This document shows positions 6,970 through 13,010 of a stretch of 13,010 bases of DNA, in pieces. Position 1 is the first letter of the stretch, and every line of letters starts with the position of its first letter. The position numbers were made by a program, and so were the translations under genes. Origin of the DNA: an uncultured Eubacteriales bacterium (GTDB taxonomy: Bacteria; Bacillota; Clostridia; Lachnospirales; Lachnospiraceae); assembly GCA_949297565.1 (NCBI GenBank), contig CASFUI010000296.1, positions 1 through 13,010 on the forward strand. Direction: 5' to 3'. The notes under the pieces are model-generated. The model saw only the letters and a list, made by a program, of their open reading frames with translations, was not told the origin of the DNA and searched no databases.

Positions 6970-8892
6970 TTAAATGTCAAGATTCTTGACATATTTTGCG
7001 TTTGCCTCAATAAATTCTCTTCTCGGCTCAACCTTATCCCCCATTAATGTGGAGAATGTAACGTCAACTTCAGATTCCAAATCCTCATCCATGTTTACGC
7101 GCTTTAAAATTCTCTTCTCAGGGTCCATAGTGGTATCCCAAAGCTGGTCGGCATCCATCTCTCCAAGTCCCTTATAGCGCTGGACTTTATTGTTCTGGTC
7201 GCGTCCGATTTCAAGCATTATTTTATTCAGCTCTTCATCACTGTACGCATACCAAACTTTTTTATTTTTCTCAATCTTATAGAGAGGAGGCATTGCAAGA
7301 TAAACATGTCCCTGCTTTATCAGCTCCGGCATAAATCTGTAAAAAAATGTGAGCAGAAGCGTGGCAATATGTGCTCCGTCAACATCGGCATCGGTCATAA
7401 TAATAATTTTGTGATACCTCAGTTTACTAATATCAAAATCCTCATGAATACCGGTGCCAAACGCGGTAATCATAGCTTTTATTTCTTCATTTCCAAGAAT
7501 TCTGTCAAGTCTTGCCTTCTCAACATTTAAAATCTTGCCTCTCAGAGGAAGAATAGCCTGCGTTGCGCGGCTTCTGGCAGTTTTTGCCGAGCCGCCTGCC
7601 GAATCTCCCTCTACTATAAAAATTTCACAGTTTTTAGGGTCCTTGTCAGAACAGTCGGCAAGCTTACCCGGAAGAGAAGTATTCTCAAGAGCAGTCTTTC
7701 TTCTCGTCAAATCTCTTGCTTTTCTCGCCGCCTCTCTTGCTCTCTGAGCAAGAATAGACTTCTCGCAGATAGATTTTGCGACAGAAGGATTCTGTTCAAG
7801 GAAGTATGTAAGCTGTTCGCTTACAATACTGTCAACCGCACCTCTGGCAACTGTATTGCCGAGCTTCTGCTTAGTTTGTCCCTCAAACTGAGGGTCCTCA
7901 ATTTTTATGCTCACAATAGCTGTAAGACCCTCACGAATATCATCACCTGACAGAGCAGGTTCGTTTTCTTTTATGATTTTATTGCTTCTAGCATAGTCAT
8001 TAAAGGTTTTTGTGAGTGCATTTCTGAAACCTGTCAGATGTGTGCCTCCCTCAGGCGTTTTAATATTATTTACAAAGGAATCCACAACCTCATTATATCC
8101 ATCGTTATGCTGGAAGGCTACCTCTACCTGAACGCCGTCCTTTACACCCTCGCAGTAAATAATACTGTCATACAAAGGCATCTTGCTGTTATTCAGGTAT
8201 GCCACAAATTCTTTTATTCCGCCCTCATAATGAAATGTTCTTTCCTGCTCAATTCCCTCACGCTCATCCTTTAAAATGATTTTAATTCCCTTTGTCAGAA
8301 ATGCCATTTCTCTTAAACGATGCTTTAAGACGTCAAATTCAAAAACCTGCGTCTCCTGAAAAATTTCTTTATCCGGAAGAAATGTTACCTTTGTTCCAGT
8401 GTCATTCGTTTCGCAGTCTCCTACAATTCTGAGCGGATAACATACCTTTCCGCGCTCATATCTCTGATTGTATACATGACCGTCTCTCTTTACAAAAACT
8501 TCCATCCACTCAGAAAGAGCATTTACTACCGATGCGCCTACGCCGTGAAGACCTCCTGATACCTTATATCCTCCGCCTCCGAATTTTCCTCCGGCATGAA
8601 GGATTGTATATACTACTTCTATAGCAGGTTTGCCTGTCTTGTGGTTTAAATCAACAGGGACACCTCTTCCGTTATCTGTAACAGTTATTGAGTTATCTTT
8701 ATTGATAATTACCTGAATTGTATCGCAAAATCCTGCCAATGCCTCATCTACTGCATTGTCAACGATTTCATATACAAGATGATGAAGTCCCCTGGATGAA
8801 GTAGAGCCTATATACATACCCGGTCTCTTTCTTACTGCTTCCAGCCCCTCAAGAACCTGTATCTGGTCACCGCCATACTGCTGCTCTGACAC
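6970..8892 (-). CDS. gyrB: DNA gyrase subunit B
   Basis: GyrB is the ATPase subunit of gyrase. Its 640 residues match the short Gram-positive form without the proteobacterial insertion. The GHKL ATPase domain shows EIVDNAVDEALAG (Glu42, Asn46), DNGRGVP (Asp73) and the lid GGLHGVGASVV (113-123). The transducer domain carries the ATP-contacting QTK lysine (Lys341). The TOPRIM domain has EGDSAGG (428-434), PLRGKILNVEKA, and the metal-binding DADVDG (Asp501, Asp503), followed by the C-terminal RYKGLGEMD. The start is GTG at 8892 with GGGAGG eight bases upstream. An ATG lies between them but is out of frame and too close to the ribosome site. The gene begins 21 bases after recF and precedes gyrA by 23, so the subunits are probably made from one message. 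ParE is less likely given the pairing with a true GyrA. Confidence 0.98.
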   Translation of the reverse strand: MSEQQYGGDQIQVLEGLEAVRKRPGMYIGSTSSRGLHHLVYEIVDNAVDEALAGFCDTIQVIINKDNSITVTDNGRGVPVDLNHKTGKPAIEVVYTILHAGGKFGGGGYKVSGGLHGVGASVVNALSEWMEVFVKRDGHVYNQRYERGKVCYPLRIVGDCETNDTGTKVTFLPDKEIFQETQVFEFDVLKHRLREMAFLTKGIKIILKDEREGIEQERTFHYEGGIKEFVAYLNNSKMPLYDSIIYCEGVKDGVQVEVAFQHNDGYNEVVDSFVNNIKTPEGGTHLTGFRNALTKTFNDYARSNKIIKENEPALSGDDIREGLTAIVSIKIEDPQFEGQTKQKLGNTVARGAVDSIVSEQLTYFLEQNPSVAKSICEKSILAQRAREAARKARDLTRRKTALENTSLPGKLADCSDKDPKNCEIFIVEGDSAGGSAKTARSRATQAILPLRGKILNVEKARLDRILGNEEIKAMITAFGTGIHEDFDISKLRYHKIIIMTDADVDGAHIATLLLTFFYRFMPELIKQGHVYLAMPPLYKIEKNKKVWYAYSDEELNKIMLEIGRDQNNKVQRYKGLGEMDADQLWDTTMDPEKRILKRVNMDEDLESEVDVTFSTLMGDKVEPRREFIEANAKYVKNLDI

Positions 8893-8913
8893 TTTTCATT
8901 CCTCCCTAAAATT

Positions 8914-10023
8914 TTAATTATGATTTTGTACAGAATCTTCTGTCTCTATCTTTCCTTCAACAACTTTAAATATTTTATTTATTGAAAATCTGCTGTTGAT
9001 AAATTCATCCAATCCTGTACATGTTACAATCGTCTGAATATCTCCTATGCTGTCCAAAAGAAAATTCTGTCTGCTGCTGTCAAGTTCGGACAATACATCA
9101 TCTAACAGCAAAACAGGAGTATCATGAATAATCTGTTTTACAAGCTCTATCTCCGCGAGCTTTAAAGACAAAGCCGCAGTTCTCTGCTGTCCCTGCGAGC
9201 CGAACTTTCTTACGTCCTTTCCGTTTATCATAAAAATCATATCATCTTTATGAGGTCCTATATTTGTGCACTTAAGCTTTATATCTCTGTCCCTTACTCT
9301 TGCAGTCTCATATGTAAAATTTTTTATATCAACACAGGGCTCATAGATGATTTCAAGCTTTTCTTTGCTGCCTGAAAGTTTATTATGAATTTTCTCAACA
9401 AGACGGTTAATCTGATTTATAAATTCTATTCTTCCCTTTATAACCTCCGTCCCGTATCTGACAAGCTGAATGTCCCACACATCTAAAGACTGAAGAATAT
9501 CCTGTCTTCCTGACAATGCAAAATCTTTAAGCAATTTATTTCTCTGGTTTACAACCTTATTGTAATTTACAAGACAGCTTAAATAAATTTTATCAAGCTG
9601 ACTCAGCTCCATATCTATAAATCTTCTTCTCTCGGATGGACCGTTTTTTATAATATTCAAATCTTCCGGTGAAAAAAAAACAATATTTAGAATTACAAAA
9701 ATCTCAAAGGCTTTTTTTATAGGAATTCCGTTGACAGCAATTCCCTTTGGCTTATTTTTTTTTAAATGCATGTCTATCCGGTAATTCATCTCATGTTTTT
9801 TTACATGAAGCTTTATATGTGCCTCTTCATTATCAAATCTGATGATTTCTTTATCTTTATTGCCGCGATGGGATTTTGAGGTCGCACATACATATATTGA
9901 CTCCAAAATATTAGTTTTCCCCTGCGCATTATCACCGTAGATAATATTTATTTTGTTGTCAAAAATCATATTAAGATATTCATAATTTCTGTAATTTTTT
10001 AAATCAAGAGACTCAATTACCAC
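8914..10023 (-). CDS. recF: DNA replication and repair protein RecF
   Basis: RecF is an SMC-like ATPase of the RecFOR pathway that helps load RecA at single-strand gaps and aids stalled forks. The 369 residues are the usual size. The start LDLKNYRNY is the family signature. Walker A is GDNAQGKT (30-37), GPHKDD lies at 256-261, the ABC-type signature SQGQQR at 276-281, and Walker B VLLLDD at 304-309, followed by LSELD. The start is GTG at 10023, placed by alignment with the conserved N-terminus. The ribosome site is weak (only GGTG a few bases upstream), and the S4 gene stops 18 bases earlier, so translation may be coupled. Two CAAAGTGGT copies flank and include the start. No remB/yaaB-type gene separates it from gyrB, unlike in Bacillus subtilis. 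Confidence 0.97.
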   Translation of the reverse strand: MVIESLDLKNYRNYEYLNMIFDNKINIIYGDNAQGKTNILESIYVCATSKSHRGNKDKEIIRFDNEEAHIKLHVKKHEMNYRIDMHLKKNKPKGIAVNGIPIKKAFEIFVILNIVFFSPEDLNIIKNGPSERRRFIDMELSQLDKIYLSCLVNYNKVVNQRNKLLKDFALSGRQDILQSLDVWDIQLVRYGTEVIKGRIEFINQINRLVEKIHNKLSGSKEKLEIIYEPCVDIKNFTYETARVRDRDIKLKCTNIGPHKDDMIFMINGKDVRKFGSQGQQRTAALSLKLAEIELVKQIIHDTPVLLLDDVLSELDSSRQNFLLDSIGDIQTIVTCTGLDEFINSRFSINKIFKVVEGKIETEDSVQNHN

Positions 10024-10041
10024 TTTGACACCACTTTGCTC

Positions 10042-10251
10042 TTATAATTCTATTTTTATCTCCTCTCCGTTGTAGGAGATGATCTCTCCGCCGACAAGCT
10101 TTTTTCCTCGCTGTGTCTCCACGGCGCCGTTTACCTTAACCAGCCCCTCCTGAATGACAATTTTTGCCTCCACGCCTGACTCGACAAGACCGGCTGCCTT
10201 TAACGCCTGACCAAGCTTAATATAATCTTCTCTTAACTTTATAATCTGCAT
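10042..10251 (-). CDS. S4-domain RNA-binding protein (YaaA/RlbA-like)
   Basis: This 69-residue protein is essentially one S4 RNA-binding fold: IKLGQALKAAGLVESG, then VIQEGLVKVNG, then the basic turn TQRGKKLVGGEII. It matches the small S4 proteins found between dnaN and recF in many Firmicutes (yaaA, also called rlbA, in Bacillus subtilis), where a link to large-subunit ribosome assembly has been proposed. It has no pseudouridine synthase or methylase domain, so it likely only binds RNA. The start is ATG at 10251 with GGAG eight bases upstream. Gaps are 45 bases from dnaN and 18 to recF, consistent with one operon. The family assignment is firm from motif and position; the exact RNA target is not visible. 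Confidence 0.92.
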   Translation of the reverse strand: MQIIKLREDYIKLGQALKAAGLVESGVEAKIVIQEGLVKVNGAVETQRGKKLVGGEIISYNGEEIKIEL

Positions 10252-10296
10252 ATACGAATCTCCAATTATTTATTTTAACCCGAAGTAAAATGATTT

Positions 10297-11403
10297 TTAA
10301 ACTGCAGAAAAATTGACAGGAAGTATGAGATAAATATAATTCTCTTCCTTGTCTCGTATAAAGCAAGGAGCTTTTGGATTTACAAGATAAATATCAACGG
10401 TCTCGTCATCTATTACACGAAGGGCATCTATAAGAAACTTAGGATTAAATCCAATCATAATATCTTTACCCTCTTTATTTATGTCAATATCCTCATTGAG
10501 CGAGCCTATCGCTGACTGAACCTTAACCTCCAAAGCACCATCGGTAATATTGATAATTATAGGTTTTTTATCACCCTCTCTGATTAAAAGGTTTGCTCTG
10601 TCGATAGAATCAAGAAACTCTTTTTTGTTAATTAAAACCTTTGTCTCATAATCACTTGAAAGCATCTGGTTTATCTTAAAGTATTCCCCTTCAATCAAAC
10701 GTGATACAACCATTGTATTATCAAATTCAAAAAGAATATGATTATTTGTAAAATAGATATTTACCATTGATTCTGCATCAGATGAGAGAATTTTGCTTAT
10801 TTCACTAAGTGTCTTTCCCGGAACAACGACCTTTACATCATCTGCATTTCCCGAGAGCGCTACATTTCTGATAGCAATTCTGTGTCCGTCAAGACCTACA
10901 ACCTTTAATACATTATCCTTAACCTCAAAAAGCTCACCTGTCATCATTTTGTTATTGTCATTAGGCGAAGTACAGAAGATAGTCTGGTTGATAGTCTCTT
11001 TTAAAGTAAACTGTGAAAGGCTGATAGTCTTTTCTTTGATAATAACAGGAAGATAAGAAAAATCATCTCCTGATTTGCCTGCGATGTTAAACTTACTCTT
11101 CTCACAGGTAATAGTAGAAGTATAGTTTGAATCCGTCTCAATAGTAATATCATTGTCAGGAAGTTTTCTTACAATCTCAGAAAAAATCTTTGCATCTATT
11201 GCAACTTTACCTTTCTCGATAATTTCGCCTTCTACTGTTGTCTCTATACCGAGTTCCATATCATTCGCTGTAAATTTTATTTCGTTTGTAGAAGCATCAA
11301 TAAGAATGCATTCGAGTATAGACATCGTCGTTCTTGTAGGAACTGCTTTCATAACAATACTTACGGCTTTGTTCAAGCTGCTTTTTGTAAAGACTAATTT
11401 CAT
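10297..11403 (-). CDS. dnaN: DNA polymerase III beta subunit (sliding clamp)
   Basis: DnaN forms the ring-shaped homodimer that tethers DNA polymerase to DNA. The preferred start is ATG at 11403 (368 residues), beginning MKLVFTKSSLNKAVSIV like other clamps. An ATG at 11424 would add seven residues, but those codons contain the ribosome site AAAGGAG itself. From that site to the chosen ATG is 11 bases, rather long. Three clamp folds of about 120 residues are consistent with the length; recognisable pieces are the N-terminal VPTRTTMSILECILIDA, the middle VVGLDGHRIAIRN and the C-terminal YLILPVNF. The C-terminus ends NFSAV where many clamps have an Arg after ILPV; this lies beside the peptide-binding cleft. 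It is the first gene after the origin region and probably heads the transcript running to gyrA. The promoter could not be placed confidently. Confidence 0.97.
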   Translation of the reverse strand: MKLVFTKSSLNKAVSIVMKAVPTRTTMSILECILIDASTNEIKFTANDMELGIETTVEGEIIEKGKVAIDAKIFSEIVRKLPDNDITIETDSNYTSTITCEKSKFNIAGKSGDDFSYLPVIIKEKTISLSQFTLKETINQTIFCTSPNDNNKMMTGELFEVKDNVLKVVGLDGHRIAIRNVALSGNADDVKVVVPGKTLSEISKILSSDAESMVNIYFTNNHILFEFDNTMVVSRLIEGEYFKINQMLSSDYETKVLINKKEFLDSIDRANLLIREGDKKPIIINITDGALEVKVQSAIGSLNEDIDINKEGKDIMIGFNPKFLIDALRVIDDETVDIYLVNPKAPCFIRDKEENYIYLILPVNFSAV

Positions 11404-11439
11404 AATGTGTAAAACTCCTTTCATGATAAATAAGCGTTG

Positions 11440-11490
11440 AAAATTACATGTATATATAAATAATAATCAGCAGTAGTAGTAGTAGGGGCT
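11440..11490 (+). other. DnaA-trio tract with GC patch and AT-rich unwinding element
   Basis: The plus strand reads AAT AAT CAG CAG TAG TAG TAG TAG (11462-11485) and then GGGGCT. Read 3' to 5' from the GC patch this is GAT x4, GAC x2, TAA x2, matching the DnaA-trio repeat (3'-[G/A]AT-5') onto which DnaA assembles as a single-strand filament in Bacillus subtilis. Beyond it lies an AT-only or near-AT run (11451-11467, TATATATAAATAATAAT) expected to melt. Polarity matches the Bacillus origin: boxes on the dnaA side, trios, then melting zone toward dnaN. Confidence 0.82.
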
Positions 11491-11586
11491 GTTTAAAAGT
11501 TAATAAGTGGTTTAAGCCCTTATTTTTACTGAAAAAAAGCTGTAGTAAAACTATGTTTAATTCATTAGATTTTGATGTGAAACCGT

Positions 11587-11595
11587 TATGGATAA
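11587..11595 (-). promoter_or_regulatory. DnaA-box-like site TTATCCATA
   Basis: The minus strand reads TTATCCATA, 8/9 to TTATCCACA. It lies within the near-palindrome GTTATGGATAAC (11585-11596). Together with the opposite-facing box at 11634-11642 it is the best DnaA binding candidate near the trio tract. Confidence 0.55.
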
Positions 11596-11633
11596 CTTTT
11601 TCGGTTTTGAGTTAATGCCTGAGTATTAAACTG

Positions 11634-11642
11634 TTATCCACT
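11634..11642 (+). promoter_or_regulatory. DnaA-box-like site TTATCCACT
   Basis: The plus strand reads TTATCCACT, 8/9 to the consensus TTATCCACA, with only the last base changed. It faces opposite to the site at 11587-11595. Confidence 0.6.
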
Positions 11643-11667
11643 GAAAATCACATAAAATACCAAAATA

Positions 11668-11699
11668 TTAACACACTATTCAGTGAATAATGTGTAAAA
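11668..11699. repeat. Imperfect 31-bp palindrome carrying two tandem DnaA-box-like sites
   Basis: Arms of 15 bases around G11683 pair with two mismatches (11668-11682 with 11684-11698); the core TATTCAGTGAATA is perfect. On the minus strand it contains TTTTACACA (11699-11691) directly followed by TTATTCACT (11690-11682), each 8/9 to TTATNCACA. It lies about 60 bases after the dnaA stop and has no U-tract, so a protein-binding or origin role is more likely than termination. Confidence 0.55.
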
Positions 11700-11757
11700 C
11701 CTTCCGAGTGTTTATATTTGTTTGAAACCTGTAAATGTATGTATGCGTCTGCGGGCG

Positions 11758-13010
11758 TCAGGAAGGATTTATCTTTTTAATAAGTATATCAATGGTTGAT
11801 TTTGTATTTTCATCACTGATAACCATTTTATTAATTTTTTCCGTGCCGTGTATTACTGTTGTATGGTCGCGGTTGCCGAAGGCCTTTCCAAGCGACTGGA
11901 CTGTGTTGGTTGTCATCTGACGGCACAGATACATTGCAATCTGTCTCGGATATACAATATCCGCGCTTCTTTTCTGTGAAAGTATATCTTCTGGACGGAT
12001 ATTAAAATGTTCCGCAACTATATCAATTATAAGCTCAGGCGTTATATCTCTTCTTGAGTCGGGTGATATTAAATCTTTTAACGCCTCCTCAGCAAACTCA
12101 ACTGTTATCGGATTTGTCGAGAGCTTTGCAAATGCCGAGAGCTTGGTCAGAGCTCCTTCAAGTTCCCTTATGCTCGACTTTATATGTGTCGCGACGTAAT
12201 CTTTTACTTCGTAAGGTATATTGTACCCTCCAAGTTCCGCCTTCTTATTAAGAATTGCCATTTTTGTTTCATATGTAGGAATCTGAATGTCCACAGGAAG
12301 TCCCATCTCAAATCTAGTGCGAAGTCGCTCACTCAGGGTTTCCATTTCCTTAGGAGGACGGTCAGAAGAAATGACAATCTGCTTTCTGTCCTGGTAGAGC
12401 GCATTAAAAGTATGGAAGAATTCCTCCTGAGTTGATTCCTTACCTATAATAAACTGAATATCATCTATCAGAAGAACATCTATGTTTCTGTACTTTTCTC
12501 TGAATTCTGAGTTTTTCTGGTTTTTGACAGAATCAATAAGCTCATTTGTAAACGTCTCAGAGGTTACATAAAGCACTTTAAGATTAGGATTATTATTAAT
12601 GATAAAATGTGCAATAGCCTGCATGAGGTGTGTTTTTCCGAGTCCCACTCCTCCGTATATAAACAGAGGATTATATACCTCTCCGGGAGTCTCTGCCACC
12701 GCCAATGACGCGGCGTGAGCAAGGTTATTATTATTTCCGATTACGAAAGTCTCAAATGTGTAATTTGGATTCAAGTTCTGCAGACTGCTGCTCTTTGCAG
12801 CCGATACTGTTTCTTTTTTCTTTTTGTTGCTCTCGGCAGCTTCTTTTTCCTTTGCCGAAATTAAAGTAACCTCATACTCTCTTCTCATTACCTCACATAT
12901 TGTGACTGTGAGCGGGGTAAGGTATTTTTTTTCAATGTATGATATTCCCATTGGGTCTTCTGATATTAACAGTGTAATTTTATTTCCTGAAACCGAATAT
13001 ATTTTAATAG
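11758..13010 (-). CDS. dnaA: Chromosomal replication initiator DnaA (N-terminus cut by window edge)
   Basis: DnaA binds DnaA boxes at oriC, forms an ATP-dependent filament, opens the DNA and recruits the helicase. The frame stays open to the right edge (416 codons seen). The first residues in view, IKIYSVSGNKITLLISEDP, align with domain I of Bacillus DnaA, so about 30 residues are missing; an ATG at 12951 is internal, not the start. After a short Lys/Glu/Ala-rich linker (domain II) come the AAA+ motifs: NPNYTFETFVIG, Walker A GGVGLGKTHL, Walker B LLIDDIQF, the sensor ISSDRPPKEM, and IRELEGAL. The DNA-binding domain IV ends with GNRDHTTVIHG, the DnaA signature helix (usually GGRDHTTVIHA). Stop is TGA at 11760-11758. 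Its own boxes lie just downstream, consistent with binding next to its gene. Confidence 0.97.
   Translation of the reverse strand, partial: IKIYSVSGNKITLLISEDPMGISYIEKKYLTPLTVTICEVMRREYEVTLISAKEKEAAESNKKKKETVSAAKSSSLQNLNPNYTFETFVIGNNNNLAHAASLAVAETPGEVYNPLFIYGGVGLGKTHLMQAIAHFIINNNPNLKVLYVTSETFTNELIDSVKNQKNSEFREKYRNIDVLLIDDIQFIIGKESTQEEFFHTFNALYQDRKQIVISSDRPPKEMETLSERLRTRFEMGLPVDIQIPTYETKMAILNKKAELGGYNIPYEVKDYVATHIKSSIRELEGALTKLSAFAKLSTNPITVEFAEEALKDLISPDSRRDITPELIIDIVAEHFNIRPEDILSQKRSADIVYPRQIAMYLCRQMTTNTVQSLGKAFGNRDHTTVIHGTEKINKMVISDENTKSTIDILIKKINPS

Larger units (their letters stand above)
11404..11757. other. oriC: Probable replication origin (oriC), dnaA-dnaN intergenic region
   Basis: This 354-base gene-free stretch between dnaA and dnaN has the layout of a Bacillus-type origin. 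Starting from the dnaA side it holds a 31-base imperfect palindrome with two DnaA-box-like sites (11668-11699), two further degenerate boxes (11634-11642, 11587-11595), a GC patch (11484-11490), a DnaA-trio tract (11462-11485) and an AT-rich unwinding zone (11440-11467) before the dnaN ribosome site. None of the boxes is a perfect TTATCCACA. In many Firmicutes a second box cluster lies upstream of dnaA, which here is outside the window. No small gene was seen inside. Confidence 0.8.

Noticed and set aside
11404..11424. 7-residue extension of DnaN from an upstream ATG
   Set aside because: Those codons contain the AAAGGAG ribosome site, and clamp homologues start at the MKLVFTKSSL methionine.
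11462..11485. Trinucleotide repeat as a plain microsatellite
   Set aside because: Its triplet identity, polarity, neighbouring GC patch and AT-rich zone, and position between dnaA and dnaN fit a DnaA-trio element better than chance slippage.
11529..11551. Possible hairpin TTTTACT...AGTAAAA in the origin region as a terminator
   Set aside because: The stem is only seven A/T-rich pairs with a large loop and no proper U-tract after it on the minus strand.
12949..12951. ATG at 12951 as the dnaA start
   Set aside because: The frame stays open upstream to the window edge, and the upstream residues align with DnaA domain I, so this methionine is internal.

Overview
The window is an AT-rich stretch of a bacterial chromosome at the replication origin. 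Gene order is the Firmicutes origin block dnaA - dnaN - S4 gene - recF - gyrB - gyrA, all on the minus strand. The 640-residue GyrB, the Bacillus/Clostridia-like DnaA, GyrA and RecF sequences, the strong AGGAGG-type ribosome sites and the AT-rich composition point to Clostridia. A Lachnospiraceae-like gut anaerobe is my best guess, from family resemblance only. Genes run away from the origin, co-directional with the fork.

Right side (about 4250-13010): dnaA is cut by the right window edge and lacks roughly its first 30 codons. After dnaA comes a 354-base gene-free region that looks like oriC. It holds degenerate DnaA boxes, an imperfect palindrome, a GC patch, a textbook DnaA-trio tract and an AT-rich unwinding zone directly before dnaN. 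Then dnaN (sliding clamp), a YaaA/RlbA-like S4 RNA-binding protein, recF, gyrB and gyrA follow with gaps of 18-45 bases. They look like one transcription unit, closed by a strong hairpin terminator at 4251-4300. Together they initiate replication (DnaA), hold the polymerase (DnaN), handle gaps (RecF) and manage supercoiling (GyrAB).

Left side (1-4201): a separate, visibly more AT-rich operon starts at a good sigma-A-type promoter (4173-4201). It encodes a lipoprotein of beta-rich, Ig-like appearance, a small tyrosine-rich secreted protein, a second lipoprotein that may be a beta-propeller, an ABC ATPase with a TTG start, and the start of a membrane protein overlapping the ATPase by 11 bases and leaving the window at base 1. 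None of the three exported proteins is one I recognise. The cluster looks like an accessory envelope or export system next to the origin, and it is the least explained part of the window. No tRNA, rRNA, CRISPR array, insertion sequence or phage gene was seen, and no credible plus-strand gene.
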